The notes beneath the pieces were generated by a model. The model was not told where the DNA came from and searched no databases. It saw only the letters and a list, made by a program, of their open reading frames with translations. 49,322 nt of DNA, taken from positions 3,048 to 52,369 of the forward strand of contig JAESPV010000041.1 of the NCBI GenBank assembly GCA_016765495.1. The letters run 5' to 3'. Each line of letters begins with the position of its first letter. Positions within the stretch are counted from its first letter, which is position 1. Positions 27,453-35,568 of this stretch are shown here, piece by piece. The DNA comes from Desulfocapsa sp. GTDB lineage: Bacteria; Desulfobacterota; Desulfobulbia; Desulfobulbales; Desulfocapsaceae. Made by a program: the position numbers and the translations under genes.

Positions 27453-29634
27453 AGAACTTAATGTCATGGAAAATCAGGAAGGTTTAAAAATCCTGATCAG
27501 GAGTTATCTTAACGGGACGGATCTCAGTCCGATTGATAAGGCCTGGGAGCTTGTTGTTTCCGTTCACGCTGACAAAAAACATTTCTCCGGAACGCCCTAT
27601 CTGGATCACGTCCTTCAGGTGGCATCCACGCTTGCATCCATGCATCTGGATCTTGATACCATTGTTTCTGGATTGCTCCATGGTGTCTTAAAAGAAGGCG
27701 TTACTCCAACAGATCTGCAGAAAAATTTTGGTGACAGCGTTGCCATCATCGTCAGTGGTTGTACCCGCATTACCAATGTTCATTACAATTCCAAGCTGAG
27801 TCATCAGGCGGATAATGTCAGGAAAATGTTGCTGGCAATTGCAACTGATGTTCGGGTTTTACTTGTAAAGCTTGCAGACAGACTTCAGGATATGTGTTTG
27901 CTGGAGACTGTTAACCACGAGCGCCAGCGAGAGATTGCCTACGAAACCAGGGATCTCTATGCTCCACTGGCTTCACGTCTTGGTATTGACTGGATGAAGC
28001 GGGAGCTTGAAGACCTTGCTTTTCAATATCTCCACCCGGTTGAATACCAATATCTGGTTTCAAGGCTGGACAGTTCCCTCGAAGAACGGCAGGCATATGT
28101 GGATGAGGTTATCAAAATTTTTCACGAGAAGCTTGAAGCCAGTAATGTTGAACCTGTTCGTATTATCGGTAGGCCTAAGCATCTATATTCTATTTATAAA
28201 AAGTTGGTTGCGCAGAAAATTCCACTGGAGCGGGTGTACGATAAGGTCGCTTTTCGTATCATTGTGGATACTGTGAGGGAATGCTACGAAGCGCTCGGTG
28301 TTATTCATGCCAACTGGGCTCCGGTTCCCGGACGCATTAAGGATTTTATCTCTGCTCCCAAAGCCAACAATTACCAATCCATGCATACCACTGTTGTGGG
28401 ACCAAGAGAACATTTTATAGAGGTTCAAATTCGTACAGAGCATATGGATCGTATTGCTCAGGAAGGTGTTGCTGCGCATTGGGCGTATAAGGAAGGTCAG
28501 AGTGTCTCTGATTCTGATACCAGACTGTTTAAGGATTTGAAGAGTCTGGTCAAAACTCTGAAGGACGTCGAAGATCCACGAGAATTCCTGGAATCAGTTC
28601 ATGGCGAACTTGATACTCCAGAGGTGTATGCTTTGACACCTGAGGGTGAAGTTAAAGAGTTTCCCAAAGATGCGAGTCCCATTGATTTTGCCTATGCAAT
28701 TCACACGGAAGTCGGAGATCATTGTGTCGGGGCTAAGGTCAATGGTAAGCTCGTTCCACTCAAGTACACTATTCAGAATGGAGATATTCTGGAAATTATA
28801 ACCTCCAGTAGTCAGCGTCCCCGGAGGGGCTGGCTTGAGCTGGTAAAGACCAGTCGTGCCAGGTCTCGAATACGTTCCTGGTTACGTAGAGCAGATCGGG
28901 AGAAAGCACTCAGGCTGGGTCGTGAGATATGTGAAAAAGAACTGAAAATACACAAGACCACTCTGAAGAAAATGGTCAAAAGTGGCCAAGTGAAGCTTCT
29001 TTTAAAGGATTTACACTGTAATTCTCTTGAAGATATGTTGGCTAAAGTGGGGAGTGGGGTGATTACTATCCCCCATCTTGTACGAATTCTTCAGCCCCCA
29101 GAAGCTCGCCAGGAAGAGGCAAATCAAAAAAACAGCACTGAAGATTCCGTTGCAGCTAGACAGGTACATCTTGAAACTGCCCGGAAAAAAGTGAAATCGG
29201 GTTCGGCTATTCGTATTGATGGAGTCGATGATATGCTGGTCAAGATCAGCCGGTGTTGTAACCCGGTTCCCGGTGATGCCATTATGGGTTTTATTACCAT
29301 GGGCCGCGGTGTTTCAGTACACAAGGTCGAGTGTGTGAATCTGCAGGCAACAGATCCGCAACGTTGGATTGATGTTGAATGGGCAACTTCTCAGGAAGCG
29401 AACCATAGAGTAGAAATCCAAGTGAGTGCAGAAAATAGAAAAGGTGTTTTTGCTGCCATTAGTAGTGCGATCAGCACTGATGATGCGGATATTGTAGAAA
29501 TTTCAGCACATACGACGGCCGCTGACACTGCGGATTTTCATATTGCTGTGGAAGTGGAAGGTCTGGAGCATCTGCAACGTCTTCTTCAACATCTTCGTCA
29601 GATGGAACAGGTGATTAGTGCCAGAAGGGTATGA
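27445..29634 (+). CDS. RelA/SpoT-family (p)ppGpp synthetase with degenerate hydrolase motif
   Basis: The 729-residue long RSH protein has, in order, an HD domain (about 30-180), synthetase (about 235-350), TGS (about 388-450), zinc-finger region ([13 protein letters not shown], near 610) and ACT (about 655-729). The synthetase looks intact: [30 protein letters not shown] (Rel-like RxKD charge pattern) and EVQIRT. In the HD domain His54, His79 and Asp145 remain, but the expected HDxxED reads HGVLKE (79-84), losing Asp78, Glu81 and Asp82 equivalents of Rel. Hydrolysis is therefore probably lost and the protein acts mainly as a synthetase. Its start overlaps proS; Met8 is an alternative. Confidence 0.93.
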   Translation: MDKELNVMENQEGLKILIRSYLNGTDLSPIDKAWELVVSVHADKKHFSGTPYLDHVLQVASTLASMHLDLDTIVSGLLHGVLKEGVTPTDLQKNFGDSVAIIVSGCTRITNVHYNSKLSHQADNVRKMLLAIATDVRVLLVKLADRLQDMCLLETVNHERQREIAYETRDLYAPLASRLGIDWMKRELEDLAFQYLHPVEYQYLVSRLDSSLEERQAYVDEVIKIFHEKLEASNVEPVRIIGRPKHLYSIYKKLVAQKIPLERVYDKVAFRIIVDTVRECYEALGVIHANWAPVPGRIKDFISAPKANNYQSMHTTVVGPREHFIEVQIRTEHMDRIAQEGVAAHWAYKEGQSVSDSDTRLFKDLKSLVKTLKDVEDPREFLESVHGELDTPEVYALTPEGEVKEFPKDASPIDFAYAIHTEVGDHCVGAKVNGKLVPLKYTIQNGDILEIITSSSQRPRRGWLELVKTSRARSRIRSWLRRADREKALRLGREICEKELKIHKTTLKKMVKSGQVKLLLKDLHCNSLEDMLAKVGSGVITIPHLVRILQPPEARQEEANQKNSTEDSVAARQVHLETARKKVKSGSAIRIDGVDDMLVKISRCCNPVPGDAIMGFITMGRGVSVHKVECVNLQATDPQRWIDVEWATSQEANHRVEIQVSAENRKGVFAAISSAISTDDADIVEISAHTTAADTADFHIAVEVEGLEHLQRLLQHLRQMEQVISARRV

Positions 29635-29671
29635 TCGTCTAAGGGGATAATTTTTTTTGCAGGGTGGGGAA

Positions 29672-29839
29672 GTGGAAGAGAATATTACTGAAATATATGT
29701 AAGAAAGAATTTAGGACGACTGTTGGATGAAACAGCATATCTAAACGAGTTCTATATTATTTGTGCTGGCATGCCCATGGCTACTCCAGTGTCCGCTGGA
29801 CGTCCAGGCCGAGCTGCAGCAAATGAATTTTTGTTGTAG
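29672..29839 (+). CDS. Small Phd/YefM-like protein without a partner toxin (GTG start)
   Basis: A 55-codon frame starts at a GTG preceded by GGGTGGGGAA. The sequence includes VRKNLGRLLDETAYLNEFYI then ICAGMPMATPVSA, which follows the Phd/YefM antitoxin pattern (R-x-N-L-x-x-L-L-x-E, a beta-strand, then G-x-P-x-A). Phd proteins are usually 70-90 residues and paired with Doc or RelE-type toxins; no toxin is adjacent, and the C-terminal neutralising segment is very short. It could be an orphan regulator, a remnant or a false gene. It is 37 bases after the RSH gene and 15 before the Smr gene. Confidence 0.45.
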   Translation: MEENITEIYVRKNLGRLLDETAYLNEFYIICAGMPMATPVSAGRPGRAAANEFLL

Positions 29840-29854
29840 CTGAGGGCTCCGCCC

Positions 29855-30316
29855 ATGAAATCCTGTCAGATTTGCGGCAATGGAATTGATTTTCGAAGTG
29901 TTCGCTGTCCCTATTGTGGAAGTGAGCAAAAGGGTGAGGAGCAGAGTGAATCAAAGCCCGGGAAAATACAATTTCTCCAGAAAACCATCAACCTTGAACA
30001 GGGGCTTCCCACGGTCCAACAGGCTCTTATAAAGCTTGAGCAGGAAATAACAACTGCGCGTCTTGAAAAAATTCGTGTGCTTACTCTGATCCATGGATAT
30101 GGTTCCACGGGAAAAGGTGGAGCCATTCGTCTTGAATGTCGAAGAACCCTTGATTATCTCCGCAGCAAAGGTGAAATAGCCCAGGTGATTTATGGAGAAG
30201 ATTTTAGCCGTCGTCATGGATCTGTTAAACAGCTGTTGAGTCGGTTTCCCGATCTTTCCCGACATCCCCATTTAAATAACCATAATAAAGGGATCAGTAT
30301 TGTATTGTTATTTTGA
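29855..30316 (+). CDS. Zinc-ribbon protein with C-terminal Smr domain
   Basis: The 153-residue protein has an N-terminal zinc ribbon (CQICG at residues 4-8 and CPYCG at 19-23), a charged helical linker, and an Smr domain from about residue 75 with VLTLIHGYGSTGKGGAIR, matching the HGxG(x)GxG signature. Smr domains bind nucleic acid and several are endonucleases acting on RNA or branched DNA, including ribosome-rescue cleavage in other systems. The substrate here is unknown. TGAGGG precedes the ATG. Confidence 0.75.
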   Translation: MKSCQICGNGIDFRSVRCPYCGSEQKGEEQSESKPGKIQFLQKTINLEQGLPTVQQALIKLEQEITTARLEKIRVLTLIHGYGSTGKGGAIRLECRRTLDYLRSKGEIAQVIYGEDFSRRHGSVKQLLSRFPDLSRHPHLNNHNKGISIVLLF

Positions 30317-30408
30317 CATTTAAGTTCTTGCAGGATAACGAAGAATGCTTATTTGTTAATAAGTTACGGAGTGGTACTGTTTTAATAAAACAAATTAAGG
30401 AGATTGAA

Positions 30409-31125
30409 ATGAAACGAATTGCAGGAATAGCCTTTGTTGTATGCCTTAGTCTTCCCAGCGTAGTATTTGCTGCAGATGCTGGAAAGTCGGTTGAACTGAA
30501 AACGTTTAAAGATAAGCTCAGTTACAGTATGGGGCTTGATATGGGAAAATATCTTAATGGGATTGGAGAAGAACTTGACTATGAACGGCTAGTCCTTGGA
30601 TTGAAGAGTGGTTTTGAAGGCACTGATGCTCTGATGAGTATGGAAGAGATGCAGAGTGTACAGCAAGAGTTTGCCGAGAAGGTGAAGGTGAAACAGGAAG
30701 CTCAAATGAAAGCTCTTCAGGAGGAGAATCGGAAAGCTGGAGAAGCATATCTTGCAGAAAATAAAGCGAAAAAAGGTGTTGTTGTAACAGAAAGCGGGTT
30801 GCAGTATGAAATTGTAAAAGAAGGAACCGGTGCCAGGCCAGGTGCCGAAGATACTGTTAAGGTTCACTACAAGGGAACAAAAATTGATGGAACCGTTTTC
30901 GATGATTCCAATAAGCGTGGAGAACCGGCAACTTTTGGTGTAACTCAGGTGATTCCAGGTTGGAGTGAGGTGTTGCAGCTTATGAAGGAAGGTGCCAGTT
31001 ATCGGGTTGTTATTCCACCATCTCTTGCCTATGGGGAGCAGGGTGTCCCACCAATGATTGAACCTAATTCTGTGCTTGTTTTTGAAGTGGATCTTCTGTC
31101 CATTGAGAAAGCAGCGGAGAAGTGA
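30409..31125 (+). CDS. Exported FKBP-type peptidyl-prolyl isomerase (FkpA/Mip-like)
   Basis: The 238-residue protein starts at an ATG preceded by TTAAGGAG; upstream in-frame ATGs lack such a site. A signal peptide (KRIAGIAFVVCLSLPSVVFA, cleavage likely before ADAG) directs it to the periplasm. Residues about 30-120 form the helical FKBP_N dimerisation region, and residues about 130-235 the catalytic domain with VTESGLQYEIVKEGTG, TVKVHYKGTKIDGTVFDDS and PPSLAYGEQGVPPMI. Such proteins assist periplasmic and outer-membrane protein folding. Confidence 0.92.
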   Translation: MKRIAGIAFVVCLSLPSVVFAADAGKSVELKTFKDKLSYSMGLDMGKYLNGIGEELDYERLVLGLKSGFEGTDALMSMEEMQSVQQEFAEKVKVKQEAQMKALQEENRKAGEAYLAENKAKKGVVVTESGLQYEIVKEGTGARPGAEDTVKVHYKGTKIDGTVFDDSNKRGEPATFGVTQVIPGWSEVLQLMKEGASYRVVIPPSLAYGEQGVPPMIEPNSVLVFEVDLLSIEKAAEK

Positions 31126-31162
31126 TGTATGCCTTGTAAATACAGCGCATTGGAGATTGTGT

Positions 31163-31273
31163 ATGGCTAAAAAAAAATGTTGCAAAAAAATAGAAAAAAA
31201 GGGAAAGTGTTGCAAAAGTTGTCCCTTGTTTGAAAAGTACAAAAAGAAGAAATCCAAAAAAAACATAAAATAA
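31163..31273 (+). CDS. 36-residue Lys/Cys-rich small protein
   Basis: An ATG preceded by TTGGAGA opens a 36-codon frame encoding MAKKKCCKKIEKKGKCCKSC followed by PLFEKYKKKKSKKNIK. It has 17 Lys and 5 Cys; the Cys occur as CC and CCxxC. No family is known to me. The good ribosome binding site and the strong terminator 62 bases downstream argue that it is a real gene. A nucleic-acid- or metal-binding role is possible from composition alone, and that is only a guess. Confidence 0.55.
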   Translation: MAKKKCCKKIEKKGKCCKSCPLFEKYKKKKSKKNIK

Positions 31274-31335
31274 GCAGAAGAGAAAAAAGAGTAGTAAGTA
31301 TCTGCTTTTTTGTTCTTCTGCTGGATGTATTAAGG

Positions 31336-31365
31336 CTCCGGAACATATGTTCCGGAGTTTTTTTT
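31336..31365 (+). terminator. Intrinsic terminator, perfect 22-bp palindrome
   Basis: CTCCGGAACATATGTTCCGGAG (31336-31357) is a perfect palindrome followed by eight T (31358-31365). It ends the transcript of the FKBP and small Lys/Cys-rich genes. Its palindromic symmetry could also terminate transcripts from the other strand, but no minus-strand gene ends here. Confidence 0.85.
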
Positions 31366-31478
31366 GCACCGGGAAGAAAGAAGCTGTATTAAGGTTGCGA
31401 TACAAAGTGATGAGTTGAAAATCGTTCTTTGTGAAAATGGATATGTGTTGGAGTGTTGGAAAATACAAGTAGTTTGTG

Positions 31479-31499
31479 TTTTTGTGTACGTTCCCTAAG
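31479..31499. repeat. Solo repeat end upstream of the nitroreductase gene
   Basis: TTTTTGTGTACGTTCCCTAA resembles the right end of the rplW-rplB element (TTTTGTGTACATTCCTTAG) at most positions. It lies 20 bases before the nitroreductase ATG, so it may affect the mRNA leader. No left partner is visible. Confidence 0.35.
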
Positions 31500-31519
31500 A
31501 TTCCCCGTTTGGAGTTTTC

Positions 31520-32317
31520 ATGAAAATCAGTCTCAGTGTCGATCATAAATTATGTAAAAAGTGTAGTTCCTGCATCTTAGAGTGTCCCTTCGAACTCATC
31601 AGTGAAGATGACGAAGGTTTTCCCCAGCTGCGAAAAGCTGCAGCGAGGATGTGTATACGATGTGGACACTGTATGGCGGTTTGCAGCGCCGATGCTTTGG
31701 ATATTTCAATCTCACCGCTTGAAGTCAGTTCAACAGTGGATAGGACTCTCTTGCCGAGTCCTGAATCTGTGAAACATTTTCTGGCAAGCAGACGCTCCAT
31801 TCGAACATATAAGAAGAAGTCAGCCGATCATTCCATTTTGGAAAATATTCTTGCTGTTAGTTGTTATGCCCCGAGCGCTCACAATAAACAGCCGGTACAT
31901 TGGATAATGGTGGAAAACCCAGGTGAAGTTCAGCGGCTTGCCGGACTGGTGGTGGATTATATGGCTGAGATTAAAGTATTTCCAGGGTTGCTTCGTGCCT
32001 GGGATCAGGGAATTGATAAAGTTCTTCGTGGAGCACCACACCTTGTGATTGCCCATGCCGACCCTAAATTTAGTGAACATCCCATGGAAGACTGTACCCT
32101 GGCCACCGCATATCTTGACCTTGCAGCAAACAGTTATGGAATGGGGAGTTGCTGGGCAGGTTTTCTTGTTCAGGCAGCAGCCAAGTATCAGCCACTGATC
32201 GAGGCGCTCAACCTTCCAGAAGGTCATGAGGTATACACGGCACTGATGCTTGGGTATCCCAAGTTTCGCTATCACCATATTCCGCAGCGGGATAAGCCAA
32301 AAGTTACCTGGAAATAA
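31520..32317 (+). CDS. Ferredoxin-nitroreductase fusion protein
   Basis: The 265-residue protein joins an N-terminal two-cluster ferredoxin (Cys12, 15, 18, 22 and Cys45, 48, 51, 55; CIRCGHCMAVCSADAL) to an FMN-type nitroreductase domain from about residue 88 (SRRSIRTYKKKSA, then CYAPSAHNKQPVHWIMV and YGMGSCWAGF). It is cytoplasmic and likely passes electrons from the clusters to FMN for reduction of an unknown substrate; such fusions are frequent in strict anaerobes. TTTGGAG precedes the ATG. Its 3' end overlaps that of the convergent activase gene by 14 bases. Confidence 0.9.
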   Translation: MKISLSVDHKLCKKCSSCILECPFELISEDDEGFPQLRKAAARMCIRCGHCMAVCSADALDISISPLEVSSTVDRTLLPSPESVKHFLASRRSIRTYKKKSADHSILENILAVSCYAPSAHNKQPVHWIMVENPGEVQRLAGLVVDYMAEIKVFPGLLRAWDQGIDKVLRGAPHLVIAHADPKFSEHPMEDCTLATAYLDLAANSYGMGSCWAGFLVQAAAKYQPLIEALNLPEGHEVYTALMLGYPKFRYHHIPQRDKPKVTWK

Positions 32318-32969
32318 GAGAGTTCTTGACCAGGGATGCCTGTAAACCTTCCAAAAGTACAAACCGGCCAAGAGAAATAACCGGGCAGGGAAGTGATCCC
32401 ACAAATAATGGATTGTCACACAGCCCGCCTGAAAGGTATAGTTTGTCAGGGCGTTTAGCAAAATCGTAGGCATTCAGCGCAATTCCCTTCACAAATTTGG
32501 CCACAGCTTCTGCCTCACTCTCGCCATTAACCACGGCATCAAAAATATGGCTCATTCCCAATACCCCGCAAGTAATGGAAAAGGAGCTTGTAGGGATTAC
32601 CATTTCTGAAAAATCAAGGTCGTAGTATTTCTCAAGCAGTTCGATGGTAAAACCCATGGAAGCACCACATTCAGCGTTCCACCCCATATCTTTTATCTTT
32701 CCATCAATGTAGGTCACATACTTGATATCGCGGCTGCCGCAATCAAGCAGGGTAAAAGCCTGTTCTTCTATCAGGCTGAGTCCGCCAAGGGCCAGGGCCG
32801 TGAGTTCATTGATATAATGTACAGCATATCGTTTCCCGTTGTGGCCGGTGGCAAGATCGACTCTCATGTTTTTTCGGTCTATCGTATTTGTGGCAATCAG
32901 GCGTGGAGAATCGGTGGACTCGGTATCGAGTAGTTTGCAGTAGGATGTTCCAAAATCGGCAAGTAACAT
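32304..32969 (-). CDS. BcrAD/BadFG-type ATPase (CoA-dehydratase activase-like)
   Basis: The 221-residue ASKHA-fold protein begins MLLADFGTSYCKLLD (phosphate loop) and carries TLLDCGSRDIKYV near residue 73 and LYLSGGLCDNP near residue 177. Cys101 (NAECGAS) and Cys134 (SITCGVL) match the positions of the two Cys that hold the bridging [4Fe-4S] in HgdC dimers. Known relatives use ATP to push electrons into 2-hydroxyacyl-CoA dehydratases or benzoyl-CoA reductases; no such enzyme is in the window. It is the last gene of a minus-strand group with a cysteine-rich protein upstream. It is shorter than HgdC (about 260). Confidence 0.75.
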   Translation of the reverse strand: MLLADFGTSYCKLLDTESTDSPRLIATNTIDRKNMRVDLATGHNGKRYAVHYINELTALALGGLSLIEEQAFTLLDCGSRDIKYVTYIDGKIKDMGWNAECGASMGFTIELLEKYYDLDFSEMVIPTSSFSITCGVLGMSHIFDAVVNGESEAEAVAKFVKGIALNAYDFAKRPDKLYLSGGLCDNPLFVGSLPCPVISLGRFVLLEGLQASLVKNSLISR

Positions 32970-33020
32970 AGCTTTGAGACCTGATTAGTTAGGGAGTTGA
33001 AAAAAACAATTCACCCAAAG

Positions 33021-33207
33021 CAGAGGGCAGAGGGCAGAGGACAGAAGCCAGAAGCCAGAAGCTGTAGGATATGAAGGTTCTTTGTGGTTTTCCTGATTCT
33101 TTCTCTGATTTAATTTTAAAAAACTTAAAAAACAGGCAACTTATCAGAACAATTTAGTGAGTAGCACCTAACTAATCTGGTTTCTGGCTTCTGTCCTCTG
33201 GTTTCTG
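33021..33207. repeat. Inverted heptanucleotide repeat arrays
   Basis: From 33021 to 33062 there are six 7-base units in tandem: CAGAGGG twice, CAGAGGA, then CAGAAGC three times. From 33173 to 33207 five units of the same kind lie in the opposite orientation (on the minus strand CAGAAAC, CAGAGGA, CAGAAGC, CAGAAAC, CAGATTA). The arrays share a perfect 19-base inverted repeat, CAGAGGACAGAAGCCAGAA (33035-33053) with its complement at 33182-33200. The right array touches the stop codon of the cysteine-rich gene. The 110 bases between are AT-rich and carry no gene. Confidence 0.8.
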
Positions 33208-33208
33208 A

Positions 33209-33955
33209 TCACATTCCTGAGAGTTCAAGAAATGCCTGTATTTTTGCTTTGACACTATTCCCGGCAGTTACATCGCAATCGAGAAAGAGGCCGTATGGGT
33301 GTTTGCTTGTCAGGTGACGAGCCAGTGCTGTTTTTGCACAAAATGATTGAGCAAAGAACACTGTCGGGATGTCAGGATTACAATGCATTTCAAGATCCAG
33401 GTTATCCGGTGTCTTGTTTTCCATGCAGCGTGTCCATCCATAAATATGGGTGGTGTCCGGAAAGAATTTCAACAGTGAAAAATCCCGTGGTGGAACTCCC
33501 CAGAATCCGACTGTCGGCTGACATGCAGGGATGTTATCATAAGGAAGAGGATTCTGGACAGAGGCAGTAATTGCAGTCATCTTCTCCAAAAGGTTCATTC
33601 GTGTCCTGCACAGGGGATTGCCAAAATCTGTGGCATCATTGTTTCTGGTTCTTACTATGCGACAATCAGGGAGGATATCTTCAAGTACAGTTGCTGTATG
33701 TACCGCACAGTCGCATTTTCCTGGACCTGTGTCTATATATATAATGTCCGGTTGGATTGCCAGACTGTTTGCAATCACCGTACGTAAAATCCCGCAGTAA
33801 ACCCTGGGCAGGAATGGGGAGGCGGTTTCAATGTCTATCTTGCCCTGTGGTTCATCAAGATCAAATAGTACATATTCTGGTGTTGCGAGAAGCTCCATAA
33901 CTGAGAGGGGGGGAACTCCAACAATACCAGCCCTCTGTTTTTTCTCTGCCGCCAT
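33209..33955 (-). CDS. Cysteine-rich protein of unknown function next to activase
   Basis: I do not recognise this 248-residue protein. It has no signal peptide or membrane helix and contains ten Cys (54, 81, 83, 98, 116, 145, 177, 192, 206, 227), including CDC at 81-83. Notable segments are IIYIDTGPGKCDCAVHT, GFWGVPPRDFSLLKF, YGWTRCMEN and FFAQSFCAKTALARHL. Its position upstream of a BcrAD-type ATPase, as in activase-plus-acceptor pairs, suggests an iron-sulfur partner, but that is inference. Its ATG overlaps the stop of the LptG-like gene by one base (TGATG), so the two are translationally coupled. Confidence 0.6.
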   Translation of the reverse strand: MAAEKKQRAGIVGVPPLSVMELLATPEYVLFDLDEPQGKIDIETASPFLPRVYCGILRTVIANSLAIQPDIIYIDTGPGKCDCAVHTATVLEDILPDCRIVRTRNNDATDFGNPLCRTRMNLLEKMTAITASVQNPLPYDNIPACQPTVGFWGVPPRDFSLLKFFPDTTHIYGWTRCMENKTPDNLDLEMHCNPDIPTVFFAQSFCAKTALARHLTSKHPYGLFLDCDVTAGNSVKAKIQAFLELSGM

Positions 33956-35037
33956 CAGTTTTCCTGCTTGTGTAAAAGAAAAAAACCGCTAAATCCAAAT
34001 ATGATGTGAATAAGCGATGCAGCAAGAAGAGGTGGAATATAGTCCACTCTGGCCAGTGATTGTAAAGCACCCCATATACCCCAGGCCAGGAATGCCATGC
34101 CGCAGCTTGCCGGGATGGCAATGGAAAGATTTTTGCCCCATTTTCTGTAAGAGATCAGGAGCACCGGCAGGCCAAGAAAAAGGAGAGGAATCCCCAGTAA
34201 GGTGTAGGAAATCCTCCCGTAAAAGTTGGTTTGAGCAACCACCGTTTCACCATGGGTCTCCTGTTTGTGCATGGCTTGAAATAATTGTGTTAACGAGAGC
34301 TCTGCAGACTGATATTCCGGAACGAAAAAGAAATTGGGGTTTTCCGGAAAGGGAAATGTCTTCTTGTCAAAGAGTCTGGTAAGGTAATTTTCCTGACTGC
34401 TTTTAATTTGAATCTGACCATTTGTTAGATGCCATTCCCCTTCATTCCACTCTGCTTTCCTGGCCGAAACAAGAGTCTCCAGTTTGTGGTCAGGGCTCCA
34501 GCTGGAGTAGGAAAAGTTGTGAAAGATATTTTTACCCGGCCAGGGTCTGGCAAAGGAGTAGAAGCCCTCTTTTCCCTTGTAATAATAGCGACCATTTCGA
34601 TAAATTCCGAGTGGAATCTTGCCTCTTACTTCTTCGTACCAGATGGTATTGGTAGCTGCAATTGTTCGTGGCAGGAGCCATTGAGACATAGCGAGAAAGA
34701 GCATTGTGCAGATCAGAGCCCCAACGAGAATGGGGTTTATGATGGTACGTATGTGAATTCCACTGGACATCATCGCAGTAAGTTCGTTGTTGTGACTGAG
34801 AACTCCCAGGCTGATAATCCCGGCAAGCAGGATCAGGATCGGCCCCAGCATATCGATGATGAAAGGAATACTGAGAATGAAAAACTGAAGGATCAGGCCA
34901 AAGGATTTGCCTGCTTCCATAAAATTGTCAATTTTCTCAAAGAAATCGATGAGGATATAAAGGGAAAGAAAGGCTGCTGCTACAATGAAAAAAGTGCGAA
35001 TAAATTGAGAAAGAATATATCGATTAAGGATTGTCAC
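33955..35037 (-). CDS. LptF/LptG-family permease (GTG start)
   Basis: The 360-residue membrane protein has the YjgP/YjgQ layout: two pairs of hydrophobic helices at the N-terminus (RTFFIVAAAFLSLYILIDFF, then near residues 55-80 and 100-120), a periplasmic beta-jellyroll-like domain (about 130-265), and C-terminal helices from about residue 275. Such proteins form the LptB2FG transporter that extracts lipopolysaccharide from the inner membrane. I lean to LptG, but LptF and LptG are hard to separate by eye, and its usual partner is not adjacent. It starts with GTG 6 bases after crcB. Confidence 0.85.
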   Translation of the reverse strand: MTILNRYILSQFIRTFFIVAAAFLSLYILIDFFEKIDNFMEAGKSFGLILQFFILSIPFIIDMLGPILILLAGIISLGVLSHNNELTAMMSSGIHIRTIINPILVGALICTMLFLAMSQWLLPRTIAATNTIWYEEVRGKIPLGIYRNGRYYYKGKEGFYSFARPWPGKNIFHNFSYSSWSPDHKLETLVSARKAEWNEGEWHLTNGQIQIKSSQENYLTRLFDKKTFPFPENPNFFFVPEYQSAELSLTQLFQAMHKQETHGETVVAQTNFYGRISYTLLGIPLLFLGLPVLLISYRKWGKNLSIAIPASCGMAFLAWGIWGALQSLARVDYIPPLLAASLIHIIFGFSGFFLLHKQEN

Positions 35038-35043
35038 AGGCGA

Positions 35044-35424
35044 TCACCAGCGGATGAAACGATGCGCCAGCATAAAACCGGTGGCGACCATTCCAAGTGC
35101 AAAAATGTTAGAAACAGCTAGATAGGTAAAGGCTTGGATATGTTCGCCCACTTTAAAAAGTTGGACAGTTTCTCTTGCGAATGTTGAAAAGGTGGTGAAA
35201 CCGCCAAGAAAACCGGTAAAGAGAAAAAGTCTGAATTCGTTACTGATATGAACCCGCTCAAACAGTGACCAGAAAACACCTAGTAGTAAACACCCAAGCA
35301 GGTTTGCGATAAATGTTCCAGTCGGAAATGTCTGGGAGTGGGCACTCCCTGCGATGAGTGTAATGAAGTACCTTGCAACCGATCCCATTGCCCCACCAAG
35401 AGCTACTGCAAATATTTTTTCCAT
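35044..35424 (-). CDS. crcB: Fluoride ion channel CrcB/Fluc
   Basis: The 126-residue four-helix protein has the Fluc signatures GGAMGSVARYF (residues 10-20), PTGTFIANLLGC with the conserved Asn41, and GFLGGFTTFSTFARE (71-85), which holds the pore Phe residues and the central sodium site. The dimer exports fluoride passively. Downstream linkage to the LptG-like gene is 6 bases. I looked for a fluoride riboswitch in the 144-base upstream region and found none I could defend. Confidence 0.95.
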   Translation of the reverse strand: MEKIFAVALGGAMGSVARYFITLIAGSAHSQTFPTGTFIANLLGCLLLGVFWSLFERVHISNEFRLFLFTGFLGGFTTFSTFARETVQLFKVGEHIQAFTYLAVSNIFALGMVATGFMLAHRFIRW

Positions 35425-35568
35425 TCCGTCTGAGATGTTGCTTTTTCGTTTTTTTCTTTTTTCTTTTCATAGGGCCTGTTTTTCGTTACTGTGCTTGGAA
35501 GAGGTACCATCATAGGCGTATAACGTCAAGTAGAAGGCGTAGTTTAAGAAGGAAGAGGGCTCGGAATT

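Noticed and set aside
30589..31266. 225-residue Phe-rich open frame on the minus strand
   Set aside because: Antisense to the FKBP gene; Phe/His richness mirrors Lys/Glu codons on the coding strand.
34429..35121. 230-residue open frame on the plus strand
   Set aside because: It lies antisense to the LptG-like and crcB genes, has no membrane or domain pattern, and is rich in Asn/Lys/His typical of a shadow frame.
35258..35470. Lys-rich 70-residue frame starting upstream of crcB
   Set aside because: It overlaps crcB in another frame; the Lys-rich start comes from an A-rich leader and the remainder has no coherent pattern.
35425..35568. Fluoride riboswitch upstream of crcB
   Set aside because: A GATGG string occurs on the minus strand, but the conserved pseudoknot elements and the CTGATG segment of the crcB motif could not be aligned, and the strong hairpins expected are absent.
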